Source of the DNA: a bacterium
Lineage (GTDB): Bacteria > Spirochaetota > UBA4802 > UBA5550
NCBI GenBank assembly: GCA_024224995.1
Contig: JAAENB010001085.1
Coordinates: 1 to 27,418, forward strand
DNA length: 27,418 bases
Reading direction: 5' to 3'
Numbering within the stretch: the stretch's first letter is position 1; each line of letters opens with the position of its first letter. A program made the translations under genes and the position numbers. Of this stretch, positions 21,023 through 27,418 are shown piece after piece. Under the pieces are notes generated by a model, which had not been told where the DNA came from, did no database searches, and worked only from the letters and a program-made list of their open reading frames with translations.

Positions 21023-22675
21023 CTATTGTTTGTTTAATGGGATCGTTATGGTAAAGGTGATGCCCTTGCCGGGCGCGCTGCTGCAGCTTATTTCACCATT
21101 CAGGGTACGGGTTACCAGGTTAAAAACAATATGCAAACCCAGTCCTGTTCCTCCATGAGACCGTTTGGTTGTAAAAAAAGGGTCAAATATTTTTCGTTCG
21201 GTCTCTGCGTCTACTCCGCTTCCATTATCGCTATACTGAAAAATGAGTTTTTCGCCCTTTGTTGATACGTCGAAAATGATTTTACCTTCCTCTGTTTTAT
21301 CAAAAGCATGCACCAGTGAATTGGTAACAAAATTGGTAATAATCTGGAAAAAGACACCCGGAAAACTGTCAATTTCCAGGGTTTCGGGACAATTTACCGT
21401 AACAGAGTGATTTGTGTTCTTATATTTGGGCTGGAGGCTAAAGAGTACTTCGTCGATATATTCTTTTAGCATAAACCGCCGTTTGGTTTCACTTGATTGG
21501 TCTACTGCCACCTGTTTGAATATCCGTATTAATTCAGCGGCACGATTCATGTTCGAAAGAATTGTTACAGAGGCATCAGTTGCTGTTTTTACATATGCTT
21601 CAAGGTCCGAGCGTTTCATACTGCCGGAAGAGTATAATTGCGATATCTTAATGGTGGTATCTTCCAGGAATGAAGCGGCAGTTATTCCAATACCTATGGG
21701 AGTATTTATTTCATGGGCGACCCCGGAAACCAGGGAACCGAGAGAAGCCATTTTTTCCGATTGTACAAGCTGGTCTTTGGCAGTATTCAGTTCATCAAAT
21801 GATTCTCTGAGTGATTTGTTGGCCAGCTCAAGTTCCAGGGTTCTCACTTTTACCCGCCGTTCCAGTTCTTCGTTCAATTCGCGAATTTCTTTCTCCGCCT
21901 TTTTTCTTACCGTGATATCGTGCCCTTCAACAATGATCTGTCTCACAACCCCTTCTTCGTCCAGCAATGGTTTGATTGAAAATTCTATAATTGCTACTTC
22001 GTTATTTTCCCCCCTGGTTTCCGCTTCGAATATTAATGGATTATTGCCTGCCGCTTCCCTGGTTTTCTCTTCAAGCATTTTTGTTATTTCGGCAAAACCG
22101 GGCCTGCTCCAGAACGGGGTTCCAATTATATTGTTCTGTGATCCTCCGTAGAACTGGTGTACTTTTTTATTTGCTTCAAGTACAAGCCCTTCTTCATTCA
22201 GGAGCCAGGTAAACTGGAATGAGTTGTTGAACATGGCATGAAAACGGTTTTCACTGTCCACAAGTGCCCGTTTTGTAGTAACCAGGCTGTTTTCGGTTGT
22301 GAGCTGGTTCACAACCGATTTTATTACTTCAGGAACAAGGTCAATAAAGCCCGACTCTTTGATCAGGTAATCCCTGGCACCCAGCTTCATCATTTCTATT
22401 GCTATTTGTTCACTTCCGTTACCGGTCATTATTATAAAAGGAATATGCTGTGACCGGCTCATAATTGCGCTCACCATTTCCTTGGCATTCATATCGGGAA
22501 GACTGTAGTCGAGCAGCATTAACAAGTCCGATTTTTCTTCAAGCTGCGTGAGGGCTTCATCTCCGCTAAAGGCTACCTTCGTTTTAAAGCCCGCGTCTTT
22601 CAGGTTCATCTTAATGAGGCTTGAAAGGCCCTTGTCGTCTTCTACTATAAATATTGTATATGAATTAGTTGCCAT
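21023..22675 (-). CDS. Hybrid REC-PAS-histidine kinase
   Basis: This is a 550-residue cytosolic protein. An N-terminal receiver (about 5-122) carries the acidic pocket EDD, phospho-acceptor Asp56 (LLDYSLPD) and a KES in place of the usual KP. A PAS domain follows (about 140-258), then a coiled-coil linker. The dimerisation domain has His321 in VAHEINTPIG, and the ATPase domain has N-box NFVTNSLVHAF, DNGSGV, FDPFFTTK and GGTGLGL. With the receiver first, it probably takes phosphate or a signal from a partner kinase. ATG 22681 opens the frame, but AGGA five bases before ATG 22675 favours the later start. Genes on both sides are spaced 10-40 bases apart, which fits an operon. Confidence 0.9.
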   Translation of the reverse strand: MATNSYTIFIVEDDKGLSSLIKMNLKDAGFKTKVAFSGDEALTQLEEKSDLLMLLDYSLPDMNAKEMVSAIMSRSQHIPFIIMTGNGSEQIAIEMMKLGARDYLIKESGFIDLVPEVIKSVVNQLTTENSLVTTKRALVDSENRFHAMFNNSFQFTWLLNEEGLVLEANKKVHQFYGGSQNNIIGTPFWSRPGFAEITKMLEEKTREAAGNNPLIFEAETRGENNEVAIIEFSIKPLLDEEGVVRQIIVEGHDITVRKKAEKEIRELNEELERRVKVRTLELELANKSLRESFDELNTAKDQLVQSEKMASLGSLVSGVAHEINTPIGIGITAASFLEDTTIKISQLYSSGSMKRSDLEAYVKTATDASVTILSNMNRAAELIRIFKQVAVDQSSETKRRFMLKEYIDEVLFSLQPKYKNTNHSVTVNCPETLEIDSFPGVFFQIITNFVTNSLVHAFDKTEEGKIIFDVSTKGEKLIFQYSDNGSGVDAETERKIFDPFFTTKRSHGGTGLGLHIVFNLVTRTLNGEISCSSAPGKGITFTITIPLNKQ

Positions 22676-22714
22676 AATCATCCTATAAACAAAAAATTTA
22701 ACAAAAAATTAAAC

Positions 22715-23161
22715 TTAATTATCAGCAGTTTCCGGCACCTGCATTATCTTAAGAAAAAGACCCAGCCGGTTAAGTACCTCTACAAACTGGTTGTAATCAA
22801 CCGGTTTGGTGATATAGCTGTTGCACCCCAGCTCATGGCATTTCTGGATCTCCCTGGGATCATCTGTTGTGGTGAGCATTATAACCGGTAATTTTTGCAG
22901 CTCCTTATCGCTTTTAACCTCTTTAAGAACTTCAATACCGTCAACTTTCGGCATCCGGATATCGAGCAGCAGCAGGTATGGGGTTTTGGGCTTCATGTGG
23001 GGGCCGTCGCCTCTTTTTCTCAGAAAGTCGAGAGTTTGCTGGCCATCCTTAAAATGAGTGATCTTATTTTGAATTCCCGCTTCTATAAGATTAATCTTAA
23101 TGAGGCCTGCATGTCCCGGATTATCTTCTGCGATAATTATTTCAAGCTCATTTGTTGTCAT
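22715..23161 (-). CDS. Single-domain response regulator (Rcp1/CheY-like)
   Basis: This is a 148-residue stand-alone receiver with no output domain. Acidic pocket AEDN, phospho-acceptor Asp67 (LLLLDIRMPK), Thr97/Thr98 switch region (MLTTTDD) and Lys119 (ITKPVD) are all present. The longer beta3-alpha3 loop (KRGDGPHMKPKTP) is typical of Rcp1-type regulators that serve phytochrome-like or CHASE kinases. GAGG precedes the ATG by about seven bases. It lies between two kinases: 18 bases after the CHASE8 kinase and about 40 before the REC-PAS-kinase. It is therefore likely the phosphate shuttle between them. Confidence 0.93.
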   Translation of the reverse strand: MTTNELEIIIAEDNPGHAGLIKINLIEAGIQNKITHFKDGQQTLDFLRKRGDGPHMKPKTPYLLLLDIRMPKVDGIEVLKEVKSDKELQKLPVIMLTTTDDPREIQKCHELGCNSYITKPVDYNQFVEVLNRLGLFLKIMQVPETADN

Positions 23162-23179
23162 ACCAGTTCCTCTGTTCTA

Positions 23180-24727
23180 TTATTTTTCCTGTACTCCAGG
23201 GAGTGAGACATAGAATGTGCTTCCCACTCCTTCCTCCGACTCAACCCATATTTTCCCGTTATGCCGTTCTATTATTTTGTTCACTATTGCCAGTCCCATC
23301 CCGTCTCCGGGTGCTTCCGGGTTTACCTGTTCAAATATATTAAAGACTTTTTCCTGGTGCTGCTGCGCTATGCCAATACCGTTATCCTCGAAACTGTAGA
23401 CGACCATGTTTTCTTCCTCCCTGCAGCATATTTTTATGGTACTGTCTTCATCCGGTTTTGAGTATTTAATAGCGTTGCCCAGGAGATTGGAAAAGACCTG
23501 GTTTATCTGGTTTTCATCACCCATACAGGGAAATTGCTGGTCAACCGTAAGTTGTATATTGCTTCCATTAAGCTGGATATCAAAGGTTGCCTGGATATCG
23601 CTAATCATTTTATTCATGTCCAGCGGTTCGATTGTTAGTTCGGCTCTGCCGGTCCGTGAGAGCTGGAGCACTCCTTTGAGCAGGTTGCTCATTTTCGCAA
23701 CACTGGTATCGATGAAATCAATTGCCATTGGAATGTTCTCATCAAGAGTTTCTTCGAGCTCTTCCCGAAGCGGGGCGGGCACTGTATCGGCGCTTAATGT
23801 CGCTTTGATCCGTTCACAGTCTTTCCCCAGTCTTTTACTCCATCCTTCGATATTTACCAGTGGTGAACGAAGGTCGTGGGACGTTACATACAGAACCCGT
23901 CCCAGGTCTTTGTTCCGCTCTTCAAGCTCTTTTAATACCCGTCCCAGGTCATTATTCTTTTCCGCCAGCTGTATGTTTATTTCTTCCCGCTCTGCTTCCG
24001 CCTTATCTCTCTCCTGTTCGCGCTTAAGGATCATACCCAGCATATTATTAAATCCTTCATACAGAACCCCAATCTCGTCGTCACCTTTTTTCTCAACCCG
24101 GAGAGAGTAATCTCCTTCCCGGGAAATTTTTTCCGTTACCCCTGCCAGTTTTAGTATTGGCCGGGAGATTACCCGCTGCAGCCTGCTGGCAGTGAAATAT
24201 GAGAGAATTAATAATATTATAATTACAATAAACATGCTTAAAAGATGCCTGTTTATTTTGCTGTCCAGTTGATTGGTTGATGCTACCAGGTAAATTGTGC
24301 CGTAATCGTTTTTATGGTATTTAATTGGCTGAGCTACATAAAGATATTTTCCCTTGAACTTATACGGCAGTTTTTTGGATGTGCCAAAAGGGGGGGGGGC
24401 CGGAGACTCTTTTTCTCCGGGCCTGGTGTAGGACGCGAATTCGGCGCCTTGGGTATCGTAGAGAAAGCCGTTATGAATGGCATTGATGGATTGCAGTTTT
24501 TTAAGTGTCTCCTCCCCGCCGGGCTTGTCTTCAAATGTCAGGGGAGAAACCGAATATTCTCCAATAAGTTTGGCATTCATAATAGTCTGGTTGATCATGT
24601 CATCTTTAAAGGTCGCAATGTCATTGATCAGGACAAAGGTAAACCCCACGGCAATTGCCATCATCGCGGCAAGAAGTATTATAACGATAAGCTTATTCCG
24701 TATTGATAGTTTCCTGAAAAAATTCAT
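23180..24727 (-). CDS. CHASE8-HAMP sensor histidine kinase
   Basis: This is a 515-residue inner-membrane kinase with TM1 at about 12-33. The periplasmic CHASE8-like domain (34-160) shows AKLIGEYSVSPLTFED and a later LYDTQGAEFASY. TM2 lies at about 162-180, HAMP to about 235, then a coiled coil. The HisKA domain has His284 in TSHDLRSPL. The ATPase domain has NLLGNAIKYS, EDNGIGI, IFEQV and DGMGLAI. CHASE8 is the sensor type controlled by YfiR in YfiN, and a YfiR-like gene lies directly upstream, so periplasmic repression by YfiR is likely. A C10 run (24390-24399) encodes APPP at residues 110-113 in the sensor domain. The ATG follows CAGGA with almost no spacing, so its initiation site is weak. 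Confidence 0.92.
   Translation of the reverse strand: MNFFRKLSIRNKLIVIILLAAMMAIAVGFTFVLINDIATFKDDMINQTIMNAKLIGEYSVSPLTFEDKPGGEETLKKLQSINAIHNGFLYDTQGAEFASYTRPGEKESPAPPPFGTSKKLPYKFKGKYLYVAQPIKYHKNDYGTIYLVASTNQLDSKINRHLLSMFIVIIILLILSYFTASRLQRVISRPILKLAGVTEKISREGDYSLRVEKKGDDEIGVLYEGFNNMLGMILKREQERDKAEAEREEINIQLAEKNNDLGRVLKELEERNKDLGRVLYVTSHDLRSPLVNIEGWSKRLGKDCERIKATLSADTVPAPLREELEETLDENIPMAIDFIDTSVAKMSNLLKGVLQLSRTGRAELTIEPLDMNKMISDIQATFDIQLNGSNIQLTVDQQFPCMGDENQINQVFSNLLGNAIKYSKPDEDSTIKICCREEENMVVYSFEDNGIGIAQQHQEKVFNIFEQVNPEAPGDGMGLAIVNKIIERHNGKIWVESEEGVGSTFYVSLPGVQEK
24390..24399 (-). repeat. C10 homopolymer inside the CHASE8 kinase gene
   Basis: Ten consecutive G on the plus strand (C on the coding strand) lie within codons 110-113 of the kinase. 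Loss or gain of one base would shift the frame in the sensor domain and abolish the kinase. Confidence 0.85.
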
Positions 24728-24754
24728 TCCTGTTTTATATCCTTTAATATACTT

Positions 24755-25288
24755 TTAATACACTTTTTTTGCCATTTTCAATAAAAGATGACTCATTTGT
24801 AATCCCGTTTTTTTAGCTGCTTTGTTATTGATCGTAAAGCGAACTTTATTCTTATGTATCTCAAAATTGATCAAAACCCCTTTTGCTGTAAACCCCCTGG
24901 TATCTCCAATTGTTAAGATGGGCCTGCCCCTTGTGTATGCTACGATTTTACCCAGTTCATTTCTCTTTGAACCGGCGATGAACAGAATATTTGCCTCTTT
25001 TATTTCATAAATTTGTGATATATACCTGATTTCAACCTTTTTATTCTTTATCCTTTGTATTGAATATAATTGTTCCAGGATCAATCCAAAAGGATTCTTC
25101 CCAATTACCGCGATTACAAAAGGTTTTGACGCGTCATGCACCGGACTCTCCTTCGGCCATTCAATAAACCGGGTCAATCGTTCCAAGAATACTGCCTTTA
25201 CTTTGTATTCTTTGGGTATTGGAACAACTGGCAACGGAAGCAGCAGGGCTATAAGAATAAGTGAGTATGTTAACTTACGTATTTTCAT
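24755..25288 (-). CDS. YfiR-like periplasmic protein (DUF4154)
   Basis: This is a 177-residue protein with a signal peptide at about 1-24. The mature part has the YfiR/DUF4154 pattern: YKVKAVFLERLTRFIEWP, FVIAVIGKNPFG, ILFIAGSKRNELGKI, PILTIGDTRGF, GVLINFEIHKNKVRFTINNKAAKKTGLQMSHLLL in sequence. In Pseudomonas, YfiR is a periplasmic inhibitor that binds the sensor of the diguanylate cyclase YfiN. Here the next gene, 27 bases on, is a histidine kinase with the matching CHASE8 sensor, so YfiR probably controls that kinase. It is the first gene of the five-gene operon. No clear ribosome site or promoter was seen before it. Confidence 0.88.
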   Translation of the reverse strand: MKIRKLTYSLILIALLLPLPVVPIPKEYKVKAVFLERLTRFIEWPKESPVHDASKPFVIAVIGKNPFGLILEQLYSIQRIKNKKVEIRYISQIYEIKEANILFIAGSKRNELGKIVAYTRGRPILTIGDTRGFTAKGVLINFEIHKNKVRFTINNKAAKKTGLQMSHLLLKMAKKVY

Positions 25289-25613
25289 CGTAGATGCAAT
25301 ATTTTTGGATACCTTTACAATGTGTTACCAGTATTGCTGCTTTTTGCCTGGATATTATGATACTATTTGTAATATTAATTAAAACCTCTTTTCAGCGTTC
25401 TACTAAAATGGCAATATTCTAATTAGAATTTACCATAATTTTTGATTCCGGTCAACAAAATATTTATAGCGGCTTCTTTTTTAAGGTATATAACTCAGGT
25501 TGCGGAAATTCCTTGACTTTTTCATATAAAAGTTCTTTTTCGTAATGAGCAGCAGGGATGCGCAGCGTTAACTGCGCCTATAAAATTTAAAAAGGGAGTA
25601 TTATATAACTATT
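25289..25613. other. 325-base divergent intergenic region
   Basis: It separates the YfiR operon (-) from the cyclophilin gene (+). Apart from a GC-rich hairpin at 25560-25577 (the inverted copy of 16603-16620), I see only AT-rich sequence. No confident promoter pair or operator was found, although both genes must start here. Confidence 0.6.
25560..25577. repeat. GCGCAG hairpin, inverted copy of 16603-16620
   Basis: GCGCAG and CTGCGC arms surround six bases. Compared with the reverse complement of 16603-16620, only one of 18 positions differs. It lies 36 bases before the cyclophilin start. Confidence 0.7.
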
Positions 25614-26177
25614 ATGGAAGAAAAAATTGATAAAAGTGAAGGTATTTTCGCGATAATTTCCACTAATAAAGGAGAAATTATCATTGAACTTGAATATCAA
25701 AAAACACCTTTAACAGTGGCTAATTTTGTTGGTCTGGCCGAAGGAACAGTCATAAATTCAGCATCTGATCCGGGAACTCCGTATTACGACGGGCTGAAGT
25801 TTCACCGGGTTATTGCCAATTTTATGATCCAGGGCGGAGATCCTCTGGGTTCAGGTGTGGGCGGTCCCGGGTACAACTTTCCCGATGAATTTGACTCATC
25901 TCTCAGGCACAGCAAGCCGGGCACCCTGTCTATGGCCAATGCCGGTCCAAATACCAATGGCAGCCAGTTCTTTATCACCCATACTGCCACTCCTCACCTG
26001 GACGACAGGCACAGTGTATTTGGATATGTTCTTGAAGGACAGGATGTTGTTGATTCAATAGCCCAGAATGACATCATGGAAAAGGTTACCATTGTTCGAA
26101 AAGGAGACGATGCAAAAGCATTTGCCACCGATAACGACTCTTTTGTTGCTCTTATTAAGAGTGTGGGGAGGAAGTAG
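25614..26177 (+). CDS. Cyclophilin-type peptidyl-prolyl isomerase
   Basis: This 187-residue cytosolic enzyme interconverts cis and trans prolyl bonds during folding; no signal peptide is present. Active-site residues are visible: [15 protein letters not shown] (Arg65, Phe70, Gln73), [20 protein letters not shown] (Met107, Gln118, Phe120) and LDDRHSVFG (His133). The tryptophan that contacts cyclosporin in eukaryotic forms is His128 here, as in many bacterial members. The nearest GGGAG is about 17 bases before the ATG, so initiation may be weak. The GerMN gene follows after 68 bases that contain a fragment of the dispersed repeat. Confidence 0.95.
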   Translation: MEEKIDKSEGIFAIISTNKGEIIIELEYQKTPLTVANFVGLAEGTVINSASDPGTPYYDGLKFHRVIANFMIQGGDPLGSGVGGPGYNFPDEFDSSLRHSKPGTLSMANAGPNTNGSQFFITHTATPHLDDRHSVFGYVLEGQDVVDSIAQNDIMEKVTIVRKGDDAKAFATDNDSFVALIKSVGRK

Positions 26178-26178
26178 T

Positions 26179-26201
26179 CTTCGGCTCCGCTCAGACTCCG
26201 G
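26179..26201. repeat. Fragment of composite dispersed repeat
   Basis: The first 18 bases (CTTCGGCTCCGCTCAGAC) equal the start of the unit at 7217; similarity stops soon after CCGG. It lies directly after the cyclophilin stop codon. Confidence 0.7.
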
Positions 26202-26245
26202 TGCGACCGGGGCTGATTACCTATTAGGATATACCGGAATAAAGA

Positions 26246-27073
26246 ATGGCTGTAAAAAAGACATCTGCTAAAAAGAAAACTGCGGCAAAAAAGACTGCTG
26301 CCAAAAAGACGGCGAAAAAGAAAGCCGCTTCCGTTAAAAAGGCCGCTCTTAAAAAGAGCGTGCCTCAATTTCAGGAAGCTGCTCTGGCTCCCGAACCGAA
26401 AAAGAACCGGAATCCGCTTTTGCTTCTTATTATTATGGGCCTGGTTACGGTTATTGTGGTTCTGCTGAACAGGTTTGATTTTGTTGATAATAAACAACAG
26501 GGGAATCGAACTAAAAAAACAACCCTTGCCTCAAAAAATCTTCGTTCCAAAGATCGGCCAGATAAGAAAGACTCCCGGGTCTCTCTTAAAGACGATAACA
26601 AAGAAGACATAGAAGGCAAGGAAAATAAAAAAGATAAAAAAAACGAGAAAACAGCAGCGACTGTTGACGTAAAACTTTATTATATGAAATTTAACGATAG
26701 AACCGAGAAAGTCTATCTTTCATCGGTAAAACGTTCTGTTAATAAGGAAAATCTCCTGGCAAGTACCATGAAGGCCCTTATTAAAGGGCCTTCGGGCGCT
26801 GAAGAAAACAGGGGGCTTTTAACCGCTGTCCCTTCAAATCTCAGGGTCCGCAGCGCCAGGATCAGGAATAAAGTGGCTGAGATCGATTTTAACAGCGCCA
26901 TTGAAAAAGGCGGCGAGGGGAGTATTCTTCTCCAGAGGATCGATCAAATTATATACACTGCCACCCAGTTTAATTCGGTCAACAGCGTTCTCATTAAAAT
27001 AAACGGCAAACGGAAACGAACCCTGGGAAGAGACGGGCTCTCTATCCAGGGTCCGCTGCATCGGAGAAGGTGA
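26246..27073 (+). CDS. GerMN-domain membrane protein with histone-H1-like cytoplasmic tail
   Basis: This is a 275-residue single-span protein. Residues 1-40 are Lys/Ala repeats (KKTAAKKTAAKKTAKKK) of the kind seen in histone H1 and bacterial HC1-like tails. The membrane helix lies at about 57-74, and a Lys/Asp/Glu-rich linker runs from 80 to 138. The extracytoplasmic GerMN domain (139-262) shows VKLYYMKFNDRTEKVYLSS, LKALIKGP-like TMKALIKGPSGAEE, LTAVPSNLRVRSARI and VAEIDFNSAIEKGG. GerMN domains occur in spore-germination and cell-envelope lipoproteins; their ligand is unknown. The basic tail could touch DNA or anionic lipid. GGA about seven bases before the ATG is an acceptable ribosome site. 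It is probably cotranscribed with the cyclophilin gene. Confidence 0.85.
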   Translation: MAVKKTSAKKKTAAKKTAAKKTAKKKAASVKKAALKKSVPQFQEAALAPEPKKNRNPLLLLIIMGLVTVIVVLLNRFDFVDNKQQGNRTKKTTLASKNLRSKDRPDKKDSRVSLKDDNKEDIEGKENKKDKKNEKTAATVDVKLYYMKFNDRTEKVYLSSVKRSVNKENLLASTMKALIKGPSGAEENRGLLTAVPSNLRVRSARIRNKVAEIDFNSAIEKGGEGSILLQRIDQIIYTATQFNSVNSVLIKINGKRKRTLGRDGLSIQGPLHRRR

Positions 27074-27418
27074 TCGGTGGCCCTGTGGCCCGGGTAACCG
27101 GGTAATCGGTTAAGACCCCGGCCCTTCGGCTCCGCTCAGGGACCGGATGGCCGGGAAAAATACGAAAGAAACTGTGGTTACACCGGGGTCAATTTTGCGA
27201 AGATGCTCCGGCCAGGTGTGCGACCCCTGCGAGGGGTTTGGTTCTGAGAGACGTTGCAGTGCAACGCCTTTACTGGCTGGTTTCTGGCCAGGGCTACGGA
27301 GCCTCTGAGGAGGGATGCGCCTCCTGCGAGGGGGTGCAAGAGCTTTAGAAAATGGGTCCATTTTAGCCCGGGGTTTTAACCCCAGAGGGCAACAGAGCAA
27401 AACCCCGGATAACATCTT
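27074..27418. other. Repeat-only tail of the window
   Basis: In 345 bases there is no supported gene. It contains a relative of the 163-184 element (GGTAATCGGT motifs), the second composite repeat (27124-27238), an ACGTTGC hairpin (27249-27266), CCTGCGAGGGG units and a terminal hairpin with CCGGGGTTTT/AAAACCCCGG arms (27368-27377 and 27399-27408). Confidence 0.65.
27124..27238. repeat. Composite dispersed repeat, copy 2
   Basis: Positions 27124-27176 match 7217-7270 with a few substitutions and one indel. A related GC-rich stretch and CCCCTGCGAGGGG follow as in copy 1, but the sequence between these blocks has diverged. Both copies are in the same orientation. Confidence 0.75.

Noticed and set aside
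21414..22151. 245-codon open frame on the plus strand
   Set aside because: It is antisense to the REC-PAS-kinase, is Ser-rich in the pattern of a shadow frame, and has no ribosome site.
23406..24110. 234-codon open frame on the plus strand
   Set aside because: Antisense to the CHASE8 kinase; Ser/Arg-rich low-complexity product typical of a reverse frame.
1..27418. CRISPR array, tRNA, rRNA, insertion sequence or prophage
   Set aside because: No regularly spaced direct repeats, no cloverleaf or rRNA-like sequence, and no transposase, integrase or capsid genes were found. The tail-collar gene is isolated.

Overview
This window looks like ordinary chromosome from a Gram-negative, probably free-living bacterium of moderate GC content. 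The best guess at the lineage is Spirochaetota, and this is tentative. The supporting features are several exported lipoproteins with relaxed lipoboxes, a 7TMR-DISM adenylate/guanylate cyclase, separate CoaB and CoaC enzymes, and small spirochaete-style genes (FmdB, YkgJ, STAS). No rRNA, tRNA, CRISPR array, transposase or prophage block was seen.

Layout. Positions 1-916 (+): the 3' end of coaB, a repeat-rich gap, then coaC. 991-3168 (-): a membrane cyclase. 3383-3781 (+): an unknown small protein. 3837-7154 (-): a likely operon of an RsmG-SpoU methyltransferase fusion, an EamA transporter and a ferredoxin-nitroreductase. 7387-10434 (-): a tail-collar lipoprotein, a DUF1573 lipoprotein interrupted by an in-frame UGA, a STAS protein and an HD phosphohydrolase. 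10943-12002 (+): tsaC/yrdC and a small membrane protein. 12060-16315 (-): an RND exporter and an MscS channel. 16848-18227: an unknown two-TM protein (+), a YkgJ cysteine-cluster protein (-) and FmdB (+). 18284-20176 (-): a 630-residue unknown with a His/Gly-rich linker. 20287-25288 (-): a five-gene operon of a YfiR-like protein, a CHASE8 histidine kinase, a response regulator, a REC-PAS-kinase and PIMT. 25614-27073 (+): a cyclophilin and a GerMN membrane protein with a histone-H1-like tail. The last 345 bases hold only repeats.

Three signals stand out. (1) In the DUF1573 lipoprotein, UGA replaces exactly the first Cys of the family's CGC motif. The frame then runs on for 85 codons of plausible DUF1573 sequence, so this is a candidate selenoprotein. 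(2) The STAS gene and the collar lipoprotein share an upstream module with identical geometry: two GTTCATTC direct repeats 21 bp apart, 8 bp before a -35, then 17 bp to TATATT. This suggests one activator, possibly LytTR-like, controlling both; the lipoprotein copy abuts a C14/A9 tract. (3) Intergenic regions carry many GC-rich palindromes, including four perfect spacer-free palindromes of 34, 40, 48 and 54 bp. Two of these share a core while their flanks differ and are still palindromic.

How the genes work together: the YfiR-CHASE8 kinase operon looks like a periplasm-sensing two-component relay. The cyclase and the HD protein may make and break cyclic nucleotides. The STAS protein points to partner-switching regulation. 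The RND-MscS pair is a likely envelope operon.
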